DNA from: Rhodoferax sp. U11-2br
GTDB taxonomy: Bacteria > Pseudomonadota > Gammaproteobacteria > Burkholderiales > Burkholderiaceae_C
Direction of reading: 5' to 3'
Length of the DNA: 64,000 nucleotides
Assembly (NCBI RefSeq): GCF_018619435.1
Contig: NZ_JAHFZF010000013.1
Location: 1-64,000 of the forward strand
Shown here: piece by piece, positions 29,234-37,628 of the stretch
How positions within the stretch are numbered: position 1 is the first letter of the stretch
How the letters are laid out: the number at the start of each line of letters is the position of its first letter
Notes under the pieces: generated by a model
The model's input: only the letters and a program-made list of their open reading frames with translations
Database searches by the model: none
Told to the model about the DNA's origin: nothing
Translations under genes and position numbers: made by a program

Positions 29234-29242
29234 CTGTGGATA
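29234..29242. promoter_or_regulatory. perfect DnaA-box sequence
   Basis: TGTGGATAA, the complement of TTATCCACA, lies between divergent exbB and xseA. A TTGTGGAGA near-match follows 5 bp later. No other origin-like features are present. Confidence 0.35.
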
Positions 29243-29467
29243 ACTTTGTGGAGAAGCCCTGGTGCAAGTGGCTGCAAGCCGCGTGCAGCTTGGATCCTGA
29301 CACCTTGATGACAAATTAGGCAGTAAAAAATTCAATGAAATCAATGGTCTTTACCGAAGTTGCGAGATTCTTCGCTCCTGTTTTTGGGTCCCGGGTAGTT
29401 TCACCAAACTGTGGACGACTTGTATTTGGCGTCTCCGGCTCACGCCATTTGTCAACGGGTTTGTGTC

Positions 29468-30814
29468 ATGTTTGATATAAAAAATACACAGGGTAAACCC
29501 CTGGTGTGGGCCGTGGGGGCCTTGTGCAGAGCGATTGCCGATGCGCTGCAGGCGCGCTTTAACCCGGTGACGGTGCGCGGCGAGTTGTCGGGCTTTTCGC
29601 GCGCGGCCAGTGGCCACTGTTATTTCACGTTGAAAGATGCCAGCGGCCAGTTGCGCTGCGCCATGTTCAAGCGTGCCGCCACCGGGCTGGACTTTGCGCC
29701 ACGCGACGGTGAGCTGGTGGAGGTGACGGGCAAACTCGGGGTGTATGAGCCGCGTGGTGACCTGCAGCTGATTGTCGAGAGCATGCGCCGCGCCGGGCAG
29801 GGCAACCTGTTTGAGCAGTTTTTGTTGCTCAAGGCCAAGCTGGAGGCAGAGGGTCTGTTTGATGCATCGCGCAAACGCCCCTTGCCGGTCATGCCACGCG
29901 CCATCGGGCTGGTCACCTCGCTGGGTGCGGCGGCCTTGCATGATGTGGTAACGGCGCTGCGCCGACGTGTGCCCCACATCCCGGTGGTGCTGGCGCCGGC
30001 CTCGGTGCAGGGTTTGGCGGCACCCGCAGAGCTGATCCAGTCACTATCAACTTTGTACCGTCTGGCCCAGGTAGAACAAGGGCTAGAGGCCGATTTGCCA
30101 TATAAACGGGCGCGTGGGGTGGCGCCACCACCGCCGGTCGATGTGATCCTGCTGGTGCGCGGTGGTGGCGCTTTGGAAGACCTGTGGGCCTTCAACGACG
30201 AGGCGCTGGCCCGGGCCATTGCACAGAGTCCGGTGCCGGTGGTCTGTGGTGTGGGCCATGAAACCGACTTCAGCATCGCCGATTTTGTCGCTGACCTGCG
30301 TGCCCCCACCCCCACCGCCGCTGCCGAACTGGTGGCCCAGCCGCGTGAGGCCTGGCTGGGCGCGCTGGACGCGGTGCAGCGTCGTCTGCAAGACGCCCTG
30401 GAGCGGCACCTGGACCGGCAACACCAGCGCCTGGACAACGCGCTGACACGGCTGGGTCGGCCCTCGGCCAAACTCGCGGGCCAGCAGCTGCGCCTGAGTG
30501 CCTGTGCCCAGCGTTTGCAAAGTGGCACCCGACATACGCTGCAATTGCGCAGCCAGCATCTGCAGCGTCTGGCCGCGCAGCTGCCGGTGGCCTTGAGCCG
30601 TGGTTTACAGACGCAGTCCCAGCGGCTGGAGCGCGCCGAGCTGCGCCTGGGTTTGCTGGACCCCCATCTGGTGCTGGAGCGGGGTTACGCCTGGCTCAGT
30701 GATGCACAAGGCCAGGCGGTGACGCGTGTCAGCCAGACCCATGCCGGGCAGGCCTTGTCTGCCACCCTCATGGACGGCACGGTTGAATTGACCGTGACCG
30801 ACCAAATCACCTGA
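29468..30814 (+). CDS. xseA: exodeoxyribonuclease VII large subunit
   Basis: About 448 residues. The N-terminal OB domain (about 20-115) contains VRGELSGFSRAASGHCYFTLKD. The catalytic domain carries VILLVRGGGALEDLWAFND and the downstream PVVCGVGHETDFSIADFVAD-type region. A coiled-coil C-terminal part follows. With XseB it degrades single-stranded DNA into oligonucleotides. The ATG at 29468 starts the family N-terminus; the frame is open 19 codons further. A reverse-orientation repeat copy lies within it at 30041-30106. Confidence 0.94.
   Translation: MFDIKNTQGKPLVWAVGALCRAIADALQARFNPVTVRGELSGFSRAASGHCYFTLKDASGQLRCAMFKRAATGLDFAPRDGELVEVTGKLGVYEPRGDLQLIVESMRRAGQGNLFEQFLLLKAKLEAEGLFDASRKRPLPVMPRAIGLVTSLGAAALHDVVTALRRRVPHIPVVLAPASVQGLAAPAELIQSLSTLYRLAQVEQGLEADLPYKRARGVAPPPPVDVILLVRGGGALEDLWAFNDEALARAIAQSPVPVVCGVGHETDFSIADFVADLRAPTPTAAAELVAQPREAWLGALDAVQRRLQDALERHLDRQHQRLDNALTRLGRPSAKLAGQQLRLSACAQRLQSGTRHTLQLRSQHLQRLAAQLPVALSRGLQTQSQRLERAELRLGLLDPHLVLERGYAWLSDAQGQAVTRVSQTHAGQALSATLMDGTVELTVTDQIT
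30041..30106 (-). repeat. interspersed repeat copy, coding, reverse orientation (xseA)
   Basis: On the minus strand it reads AAATCGGCCTCTAGCCCTTG and ends near GTTGATAGT, matching the family. In xseA it is read from the opposite strand as LSTLYRLAQVEQGLEADLPY, just before the conserved VILLVRGGG motif. Confidence 0.65.
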
Positions 30815-30859
30815 AACTTCCTACAATTTGATTTTTCGCAAAACCACTCTGAGGAAATT

Positions 30860-31441
30860 ATGGAACACACCTTGCCCGCTTTGCCCTTTGCCATCGACGC
30901 TTTGGCCCCCCACTATTCCAAAGAGACCTTGGAATTCCACCATGGCAAGCACCACAACGCTTATGTGGTCAACCTCAACAACCTGCAAAAAGGCACCGAG
31001 TTTGAAAACTTCACCCTCGAAGAGATTGTCAAGAAGTCCAGCGGCGGCATCTACAACAACGCCGCGCAAATTTGGAACCACACCTTCTTCTGGAATTGCA
31101 TGACCCCCAACGGTGGCGGCGAACCCACCGGCACTTTGGCGGCAGCCATCGTTGCCAAGTGGGGCAGCTACGCGGCTTTCCGCGAAGCGTTTGTGAAGTC
31201 GGCTGTTGGCAACTTCGGTTCGGGCTGGACCTGGCTGGTGAAGAAGGCGGACGGCTCGCTTGACATCGTCAACATGGGCGCAGCTGGCACCCCGCTGACC
31301 ACCGGCGACACCGCCATCCTGACGGTCGACGTGTGGGAACACGCTTATTACATCGACTACCGCAACATGCGTCCGAAGTTTGTCGAAACCTTCCTCGACA
31401 AGCTGGTCAACTGGTCGTTTGCCCAGGCCAACTTCGCCTGA
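30860..31441 (+). CDS. sodB: iron superoxide dismutase
   Basis: 193 residues. It converts superoxide to oxygen and peroxide in the cytoplasm. Metal ligands are His27 (LEFHHGKHH), a second His in IWNHTFFW, and Asp and His in [12 protein letters not shown]. The Gln in [11 protein letters not shown] and the FGSGWTWLV motif point to the iron type. GAGGAAAT lies just before the start, and a strong terminator follows. Confidence 0.96.
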   Translation: MEHTLPALPFAIDALAPHYSKETLEFHHGKHHNAYVVNLNNLQKGTEFENFTLEEIVKKSSGGIYNNAAQIWNHTFFWNCMTPNGGGEPTGTLAAAIVAKWGSYAAFREAFVKSAVGNFGSGWTWLVKKADGSLDIVNMGAAGTPLTTGDTAILTVDVWEHAYYIDYRNMRPKFVETFLDKLVNWSFAQANFA

Positions 31442-31460
31442 TCAACGCGTCTTTGTCAAC

Positions 31461-31490
31461 AAAAAAGCCACCTTCGCGGTGGCTTTTTTT
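31461..31490. terminator. bidirectional intrinsic terminator after sodB
   Basis: AAAAAAGCCACC (31461-31472) pairs with GGTGGC plus T7 (31478-31490) around TTCGC. The A-run on the other side lets it also serve the convergent DUF192 gene. Confidence 0.9.
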
Positions 31491-31495
31491 ATAAG

Positions 31496-31545
31496 TAAAA
31501 TCTGCCTCTAGCCCTTATCTTTCAAGGGCTGATAGCTATCAATCC
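31496..31545 (+). repeat. interspersed repeat copy, intergenic
   Basis: A nearly ideal copy: GCCTCTAGCCCTTAT, TCAAGGGCTGATAGCTATCA. AGCCCTT and AAGGGCT form the arms of an imperfect palindrome. It lies between sodB and the convergent DUF192 gene. Confidence 0.85.
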
Positions 31546-31551
31546 AGTAGT

Positions 31552-31995
31552 CTATTTGGCAAAGGGCTCACCACCGAGCTTGGTCCCGGCCTTGATGCCT
31601 TTTTTGGCAAACCAGCCCTGGTTCATCTCCAGCACATAACGCACCGGTTTTTTCGAGCAATGGGAGTCGGTGGTTTGCGGTTTCATGTCTTCCAGATTGA
31701 CGATGCTGCCGTCGTCGGCCACAAAGGCAGCGGTCAGTGGCAAGAGGGTGTTTTTCATCCAGAAACATTGTTCGGCGGGTGACCCAAACACAAACAACAT
31801 GCCCTCGTTTTGGGGCATTTGCTGGCGGAACATCAGGCCGATCTCGCGTTGCTCGGGGGTGCTTGCCACCTGGGTGTCGATCAGGTACATGCCTGCGCTG
31901 AGCTTGATACGTGGCAGGTCCATTTGGGGTGCGTTCTGGGCCAGGCTGGCGCTGGCGGCGGCCCAGCACAAGAGGGTGAGGAGAAGTTTTTTCAT
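31552..31995 (-). CDS. DUF192-family exported protein
   Basis: 147 residues. A signal peptide (MKKLLLTLLCWAAASASLA) suggests a periplasmic location. The DUF192 core shows REIGLMFRQQMPQNEGMLFVF, CFWMKNTLLPLTAAFV and the final GLPxG-like turn. The family's function is unknown. The ATG at 31995 is chosen because it starts the signal peptide directly; an upstream start would add six polar residues. Confidence 0.88.
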   Translation of the reverse strand: MKKLLLTLLCWAAASASLAQNAPQMDLPRIKLSAGMYLIDTQVASTPEQREIGLMFRQQMPQNEGMLFVFGSPAEQCFWMKNTLLPLTAAFVADDGSIVNLEDMKPQTTDSHCSKKPVRYVLEMNQGWFAKKGIKAGTKLGGEPFAK

Positions 31996-32187
31996 GGCCT
32001 TATTTTCACGCAAATGCTGCAGTGGATGGCACGGCGCGGGTGATGTGTTGTCGCTGGATGCAGGCGCAAGGCATGCACTTGCAGGTGATTAGGAGGAAAA
32101 TAGTCAAGTATTGCGTCTAGAATGAAATTCTGGTTCATTCCGAGTGGGTGAGCCTTGTTTTTGATCCATCCACGGAGACTTATATTC

Positions 32188-33441
32188 ATGTACCAGCACA
32201 TCAAGGTGCCTTCCGAAGGCCAAAAAATCACCGTCAACGCCGACTATTCGCTGAACGTGCCGGATCAGCCGATCATCCCGTTCATTGAAGGTGATGGCAC
32301 CGGTTTTGACATCACCCCGGTGATGATCAAGGTGGTGGATGCAGCTGTGTCCAAAGCTTACGGCGGCAAGAAAAAGATCCACTGGATGGAAGTGTATGCC
32401 GGTGAAAAATCCACCAAGATTTATGGCCCCGACGTCTGGTTGCCCGAAGAAACCCTGGCTGCCCTGCGCGAGTATGTGGTGTCGATCAAGGGCCCGCTGA
32501 CCACCCCCGTGGGTGGTGGCATCCGTTCGCTCAACGTGGCACTGCGCCAGGAGCTGGACCTGTATGTCTGCCTGCGTCCCATCCAGTACTTTGACGGTGT
32601 GCCCAGCCCAGTCAAAGAGCCACACAAGACCAACATGGTGATCTTCCGCGAAAACTCGGAAGACATCTACGCCGGTATCGAGTTTGAGGCCGAGTCCGAC
32701 AAAGCCAAAAAAATCATCAAGTTCCTGCAAGAGGAAATGGGTGTCACCAAGATCCGTTTCCCCAACACCTCGGGTATCGGCATCAAACCGGTTTCGCGCG
32801 AAGGCACTGAGCGCCTGATGCGCAAGGCTGTGCAATACGCCATTGACAATGACAAACCCAGCGTGACCATTGTGCACAAGGGCAACATCATGAAGTTCAC
32901 CGAAGGTGGCTTCCGTGACTGGGCCTACGGTCTGGCACAAAAAGAATTTGGCGCGGTGCCGATCGACGGCGGCCCATGGTGCTCGTTCAAGAACCCGAAA
33001 ACCGGCAAAGAAATCACCATCAAGGACAGCATTGCCGACGCCTTCCTGCAACAGATCCTGTTGCGCCCGGCCGAGTACAGCGTGATTGCCACCCTGAACC
33101 TGAATGGCGACTACGTGTCTGACGCGCTGGCTGCACAAGTCGGTGGTATCGGTATTGCCCCGGGCGCCAACCTGTCGGATTCGGTGGCCTGTTTTGAAGC
33201 CACCCACGGTACAGCCCCCAAGTACGCTGGCAAGGACTATGTGAACCCCGGTTCCGAGATCCTGTCCGCTGAAATGATGCTGCGCCACATGGGCTGGGTT
33301 GAAGCGGCCGATGCCATCATCAAGTCGATGGAACGCTCGATCAAGAGCAAGAAGGTCACCTATGACTTCGCCCGCCTGATGGAAGGTGCAACCCAAGTGA
33401 GCTGCTCGGGCTTTGGCCAGGTCATGATCGACCACATGTGA
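32188..33441 (+). CDS. icd: NADP-dependent isocitrate dehydrogenase
   Basis: 417 residues. It oxidises isocitrate to 2-oxoglutarate in the TCA cycle. Visible are the substrate-phosphate loop [35 protein letters not shown], and the Asp-rich [22 protein letters not shown] region of prokaryotic-type enzymes. The ATG at 32188 has CGGAGA about 10 nt upstream. Confidence 0.96.
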   Translation: MYQHIKVPSEGQKITVNADYSLNVPDQPIIPFIEGDGTGFDITPVMIKVVDAAVSKAYGGKKKIHWMEVYAGEKSTKIYGPDVWLPEETLAALREYVVSIKGPLTTPVGGGIRSLNVALRQELDLYVCLRPIQYFDGVPSPVKEPHKTNMVIFRENSEDIYAGIEFEAESDKAKKIIKFLQEEMGVTKIRFPNTSGIGIKPVSREGTERLMRKAVQYAIDNDKPSVTIVHKGNIMKFTEGGFRDWAYGLAQKEFGAVPIDGGPWCSFKNPKTGKEITIKDSIADAFLQQILLRPAEYSVIATLNLNGDYVSDALAAQVGGIGIAPGANLSDSVACFEATHGTAPKYAGKDYVNPGSEILSAEMMLRHMGWVEAADAIIKSMERSIKSKKVTYDFARLMEGATQVSCSGFGQVMIDHM

Positions 33442-33450
33442 GTGACTTGC

Positions 33451-33509
33451 CACAGCCCCTGGGCTGTGTGTGATTCATAAAAAAAGCCCGGCAAACGTCG
33501 GGCTTTTTT
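33451..33509. terminator. double-hairpin terminator between icd and ppx
   Basis: A first hairpin CACAGCC/GGCTGTG (33451-33468) is followed by AAAGCCCG/CGGGCTTT (33483-33490 and 33499-33506) with A-run before and T-run after. It can end transcription from both converging genes. Confidence 0.85.
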
Positions 33510-33534
33510 GTGGGCGCCAGAGACCGGGTGAGGC

Positions 33535-34455
33535 TCAGGCTGGTTCGCGCATCAGGTCCATCAGCAGGCCATGGCGCAGGCCACCCAGTGACTGCTCCAG
33601 CCGCGTGATACCCAAGAGGGCAAACAGCGCCCGCATCACACTCAAGCCGCCGCCAATGATGGCTTTGCGGTCTTCACGCAGTCCCATCATGCTGAGTTGG
33701 CCCGCGCTGTGCGCGGCCAGCAACTTCTCCAGCAGCCAGTCCAGGCCGTCCTGGCTGACGTGGCCTGGTGGCCAGCCCGCGCCCGCCAGCACATCCACCA
33801 CCGCGTTGACGGTGCCCGCTGAGCCGTAGGCCTTGTCCCATTGGTGGGGGCCGCAAAAAGCCAATGCGGGCGCCAACACCGTCTTGGCAGCCTGTTCTGC
33901 GGCAGCGAAGGCGGGCGCGATGAGTTCACCGTCCGGAAAATACTGCATCGACCAGCCGACGCTGCCTACCGGGTAAGAGGCCATCTGCAGGGCTTGGTTG
34001 CCGCAGCCAATGATCAACTCGGTGGAGCGCCCACCAATGTCGATGACCAGACGGCGCTCGTCGGTGTTGTCGGGCAGGGCCTGCGCCACACCCTGGTAAA
34101 TCAGGCGGGCCTCCTGCTCGCCCGAGATCACCACAATGGCATGGCCCAGCAAGCTGCTTGCCTGGGTCAGGAACTCGTCGCGGTTGTGGGCCTCACGCAG
34201 GGTCTGGGTGGTGACCGCGCTGAGCCGGTCCGGGGCAAAGTCGCGCAAACGTTCACCAAAGCGGCCCAGACAGTCCCAGCCCCGTTGCATGGCCTGTGGC
34301 GTTAATCTGGACTGTTGGTCGAGCCCGTTGCCGAGTCGCACCGTTTCTTTGAGGTAGTCGCTGCGGCAAAACCTGCCGCCTTCGACATGGCCTAATTCCA
34401 GGCGAAAACTGTTGGAGCCCAAATCCACTGCCGCCAGGCGCATTCCATCTTGCAT
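33535..34455 (-). CDS. ppx: Ppx/GppA phosphatase, probable exopolyphosphatase
   Basis: About 306 residues, the short single-domain form without the C-terminal HD region of E. coli Ppx. The actin-like phosphate motifs are AAVDLGSNSFRLELG, LVIDIGGRSTELIIG and GSAGTVNAV. It would remove terminal phosphate from polyphosphate or act on pppGpp. Start chosen at ATG 34455; ATG 34443 is the alternative. Upstream (34570-34587) there is a PhoB-box-like sequence on its strand. Confidence 0.85.
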   Translation of the reverse strand: MQDGMRLAAVDLGSNSFRLELGHVEGGRFCRSDYLKETVRLGNGLDQQSRLTPQAMQRGWDCLGRFGERLRDFAPDRLSAVTTQTLREAHNRDEFLTQASSLLGHAIVVISGEQEARLIYQGVAQALPDNTDERRLVIDIGGRSTELIIGCGNQALQMASYPVGSVGWSMQYFPDGELIAPAFAAAEQAAKTVLAPALAFCGPHQWDKAYGSAGTVNAVVDVLAGAGWPPGHVSQDGLDWLLEKLLAAHSAGQLSMMGLREDRKAIIGGGLSVMRALFALLGITRLEQSLGGLRHGLLMDLMREPA

Positions 34456-34569
34456 GTTGGTGATTGCTTTTTTTTGACGGGTGTCAGCATAGCACCCAAC
34501 GCGGCACGGCCATCGGGGCGTCCAAGCCGTCATCTCCTGTGGATGGGATGAATTTCCTAAGCTTGTTAT

Positions 34570-34587
34570 GTGAAATCTTGATGACAG
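34570..34587 (-). promoter_or_regulatory. weak PhoB-box candidate upstream of ppx
   Basis: On the minus strand CTGTCAT-CAAG-ATTTCAC: the first 7-mer is perfect, the second has two mismatches. It is 115 bp upstream of the ppx start. Confidence 0.35.
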
Positions 34588-34726
34588 TGTGGCCGGATGG
34601 CTGCGATGTTTGCTGGCAATTGGCCGCTTGTTGCCTTGGGTCAAAACTTTGGCGCTTTGTCATCTGGGTGACTTGTCCATTGGCTAATATGTCTGCGTGT
34701 TTAGGGTCTGAAAGCTTGGAATCATC

Positions 34727-34939
34727 ATGACAAGGCACTTGGACAATCTCGAACGACTTTTTCACAAACTCTACCGCCGTTATGGCCCCGATGACCCGCT
34801 GTGTCGACAAGCGCAAGTGGAGTTTGAGGACAGCAAGGCGGTCGAGCCGATCACCGGTCTGCAGCAAGACTGGAATGTTCCCTATCGCCATCTGATCAAG
34901 GATCAGAACAGCGAATTCATGCGGCACACCCGAAGGTGA
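34727..34939 (+). CDS. small conserved protein before the CorA-like gene
   Basis: 70 residues, highly charged, no membrane segment: it opens MTRHLDNLERLFHKLYRRYG and continues with DDPLCRQAQVEFEDSK. I do not recognise a family. It lies 22 bp before the transporter gene on the same strand and probably forms an operon with it. Confidence 0.65.
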   Translation: MTRHLDNLERLFHKLYRRYGPDDPLCRQAQVEFEDSKAVEPITGLQQDWNVPYRHLIKDQNSEFMRHTRR

Positions 34940-34961
34940 GCTGGTCTGAGGCGCGGGCTGC

Positions 34962-36269
34962 ATGAGTGTGCCCGCAGAGAAGGTGTCCGAGCTGCTCAAG
35001 AAGCAAAAGCGCATTGAGAGTTTGGTCCACAACCAGAGCATGCCGCGCCAGGCCATCGTGGAAACGCTGGTTCAGCGCCAGCATCTGGCCGAGCTGCACA
35101 ATCTGCTGTCCCCATGGCCTGCCAGCGAGATTGGCACCATCCTGGAGTCTTTGCCGGTAGACGAGGCGATGTTGTTGTGGGCGCAGCTGTCTGCCGAGCG
35201 GCAAAACGACGTTCTGTGGGAAATCTCCGATTCACTCCGTGGGCTGTTGGCCGACAACCGGGAGCCTGCGTTCAACGAAAGCCAGATCAACGCCTTTGTG
35301 CTGGTGGATGGCCGCCTGCGGCAAATTGCCGTGGAAGGTCGCAAGAGTCTGGAAGGTCTGCAGCCGATCTGGATTGACCTGCTGGGTGCCAGCAAAGCCG
35401 AGCGTAATTTTGTTGGTCTGCACTTTGGCTTGAGCTTCTCGGACCCCGATGATGTGACCGACCTGGAAGCGAGTTCACGCTACCGTATTGAAGACAACGG
35501 TGACATCCACCTGCATTCCAACTTTTTGCTGGACCGCGAGGGCAAGTCGCGCAGTGTTCCGGTGAGTTTTGTGTTGCACCAGGGGGTCCTGTTCACCTTG
35601 CGCAACCAGGAGTTGCCGGTGTTCCGATTACAACGTCGGCGCACCCTGACCCAGCCGGGTTATGTGTCTGACTGCACCGATGTGCTGCTGGATTTGTATG
35701 GCGCTGATGTGGAGTACTCGGCCGACTCACTCGAAGACATTTACGCCACCTTGGGTGAGGTCGGGCGCCAGGTGCTCAGCGAGGTCATCACCGACCGTGA
35801 GGCCGCCGCCATTCTGGGCGACATTGCCGAGGAAGAGGACCTCAATGGCCGCATCCGGGGCAACATCCTGGACACCCAGCGCGCGATCCATTTTTTGATC
35901 CGCAGCAAGATCATGTCGACCTCACAAGGGGAGGACGCCAGGCAGATTTTGCATAACATCGAGTCACTCAACAGCCACACCTCGTTTCTGTTTGACAAGA
36001 TCAACTTCCTGATGGATGCCACCATTGGTTTCATCAACATCAACCAGAACCGGCGCATCAACCAGCTGACGGTGTTTGGTGTGGTGTTCACACCCATCAA
36101 TATTCTGGCGGGCATGGGTGGCATGTCCGAGTTTTCGATGATGACCCAAGGCATTCCCTGGCCGATCGCTTATGGCGCGTTTCTGGGTGGGGCGGTACTG
36201 ATCGGCGTCATCACGTTTCTGGCACTCAAACATCTGGAAAGTCGACAGACCCGCGTCAAGAGGCTGTGA
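34962..36269 (+). CDS. CorA-like divalent cation transporter with MgtE_N-like domain
   Basis: 435 residues. Residues about 15-95 (VETLVQRQHLAELHNLLSPW, ILESLPVDEAMLLWAQLSAE) look like the alpha-helical MgtE intracellular N-domain. The rest is CorA-type: a cytoplasmic alpha/beta region, a long helix, and two C-terminal membrane helices (QLTVFGVVFTPINILAG and WPIAYGAFLGGAVLIGVITF). The usual GMN selectivity motif at the end of helix 1 is replaced by GMGGMSEF. It probably moves Mg2+ or another divalent metal; selectivity cannot be inferred. Confidence 0.82.
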   Translation: MSVPAEKVSELLKKQKRIESLVHNQSMPRQAIVETLVQRQHLAELHNLLSPWPASEIGTILESLPVDEAMLLWAQLSAERQNDVLWEISDSLRGLLADNREPAFNESQINAFVLVDGRLRQIAVEGRKSLEGLQPIWIDLLGASKAERNFVGLHFGLSFSDPDDVTDLEASSRYRIEDNGDIHLHSNFLLDREGKSRSVPVSFVLHQGVLFTLRNQELPVFRLQRRRTLTQPGYVSDCTDVLLDLYGADVEYSADSLEDIYATLGEVGRQVLSEVITDREAAAILGDIAEEEDLNGRIRGNILDTQRAIHFLIRSKIMSTSQGEDARQILHNIESLNSHTSFLFDKINFLMDATIGFININQNRRINQLTVFGVVFTPINILAGMGGMSEFSMMTQGIPWPIAYGAFLGGAVLIGVITFLALKHLESRQTRVKRL

Positions 36270-36324
36270 GCCGCTGGGCTGGTGCGGTGATCCCAAGGCG
36301 CCATGCCTGGCTGCTGTGAAGCGC

Positions 36325-36435
36325 TCAGCGTTTGGTCAAGCGACGTGCTCGCTGCAGCGAAATCAGTTCCAGGATGCCCCACACCAGGCAGGCAGGTATG
36401 GCCAACAGGCGAAAAAAATTGGCTTTGAGGGGCAT
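36325..36435 (-). CDS. 36-residue single-pass membrane protein candidate
   Basis: An ATG at 36435 opens a 36-codon frame ending TGA. The product starts MPLKANFFRL, has the hydrophobic stretch LLAIPACLVWGILELISL and ends in basic RARRLTKR, the pattern of a small inner-membrane protein with its C-terminus inside. It lies between the transporter gene and the peptidase-like gene. There is no clear Shine-Dalgarno. A PhoB-box-like repeat lies 51 bp upstream. Confidence 0.5.
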   Translation of the reverse strand: MPLKANFFRLLAIPACLVWGILELISLQRARRLTKR

Positions 36436-36485
36436 GGTGTGGGGGTGTCAGGGTTGCGGTCTGGTGACGAAGTTATCCACCCTGT

Positions 36486-36503
36486 GTGACGACCGTGTGA
36501 CAG
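36486..36503 (-). promoter_or_regulatory. PhoB-box candidate toward the 36-residue ORF
   Basis: On the minus strand CTGTCAC-ACGG-TCGTCAC, a 7-4-7 direct repeat. One half is perfect, the other has two mismatches. Confidence 0.35.
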
Positions 36504-36528
36504 GGTTCACAACAGCTGGGTCTGCCTT

Positions 36529-36546
36529 TTGTCACGCTGTTGACAT
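36529..36546 (+). promoter_or_regulatory. PhoB-box candidate toward the M14-like gene
   Basis: TTGTCAC-GCTG-TTGACAT in 7-4-7 spacing on the plus strand, about 63 bp before the chosen start of the M14-like gene. Confidence 0.3.
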
Positions 36547-36608
36547 GTCTGTCTACTAGCCTCTTGTCGCATGTTGCCTGCACAACGCCCCCTTGGTCCA
36601 CAAACTCC

Positions 36609-37622
36609 GTGACGGCACCCAAGTTGCCTGAGCTGGATGCGCTGGAGCGTGTCATCGAACTGGGTGCCGGGCGTCTGTCGTCCCGCGTGGTGTGCCAGGT
36701 GAGCCTGCCCGGTGGGGGCAGCTACCCGGTGCATGTCATCTGCCTTGGCAACCCCGATGTGGCTGTGCCTGGGGTAGGCTATTTTGGGGGGGTGCATGGT
36801 CTGGAGCGCATTGGGGCTGAAGTGGTGATTGCGTACCTGCACAGCCTGGTGATGCGGCTACAGTGGGACAGTGCCTTGCACCGGCAGCTCGAAACCGTGC
36901 GCCTGGTGTTTATGCCAATCATCAACCCAGGTGGCATGGCGCTGGGCACGCGGGCCAACCCCAACGGGGTGGACCTGATGCGCAATGCCCCGGTCAACGC
37001 CCACGAGCCGGTGCCGTTCCTGGTGGGTGGGCAGCGCATCAGTTCGGGACTGCCCTGGTATCGCGGCCCCAGAAGCGGGTTGATGGAGATTGAAAACCAG
37101 GCGCTGTGTGAGGTGGTGGCGGCTGAACTGCTGACGCGCGACTTCAGTGTTTCGGTTGACTGCCACTCCGGCTTTGGTGCGCGTGACCGTGTCTGGTTTC
37201 CGTTTGCGCACAAACGTGCGCCCATGGCACACCTGGCGGAAATGCAAGCTCTCAAACACATTTTTGTGCAGTCCAACAACCATCACCGCTACCTGATCGA
37301 GCCGCAAAGTCTGCAGTATCTGGCACATGGCGATGTGTGGGATCACTTGTATCTGCAGTCCTGTGCGCAGTCAGATCGGGTTTTTCTGCCGTTGACGCTG
37401 GAGATGGGCTCCTGGCTGTGGGTCAAGAAAAATCCGCGTCAGCTGTTTTCGCGCCACGGCATGTTCAACCCGCTGATCGAGCATCGCCAGCAGCGTGTGC
37501 TGCGCCAGCACCAGTTGCTGTTGGACTTTTTGTCGCGTGCGGCCTGTGGTTGTCGCCTGTGGTTGCCCACCGCAGAGACCCGGGCGCAACACCATGCCCA
37601 AGCTTTGCAAGACTGGTACTGA
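36609..37622 (+). CDS. M14-like zinc carboxypeptidase family protein
   Basis: About 337 residues. The zinc site is visible as HGLE in YFGGVHGLERIG and the later His in VDCHSGFG; the catalytic Glu is probably in LTLEMGSW. Conserved NPGG and DLMRN segments also fit the M14 fold. No signal peptide is seen, so it should be cytoplasmic; the substrate (a peptide or an amidated small molecule) is unknown. The frame is open back to a TTG at 36540, but GTG 36609 gives a more sensible N-terminus; this start is uncertain. A hydrolase gene follows after 6 bp. Confidence 0.78.
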   Translation: MTAPKLPELDALERVIELGAGRLSSRVVCQVSLPGGGSYPVHVICLGNPDVAVPGVGYFGGVHGLERIGAEVVIAYLHSLVMRLQWDSALHRQLETVRLVFMPIINPGGMALGTRANPNGVDLMRNAPVNAHEPVPFLVGGQRISSGLPWYRGPRSGLMEIENQALCEVVAAELLTRDFSVSVDCHSGFGARDRVWFPFAHKRAPMAHLAEMQALKHIFVQSNNHHRYLIEPQSLQYLAHGDVWDHLYLQSCAQSDRVFLPLTLEMGSWLWVKKNPRQLFSRHGMFNPLIEHRQQRVLRQHQLLLDFLSRAACGCRLWLPTAETRAQHHAQALQDWY

Positions 37623-37628
37623 ACACCC

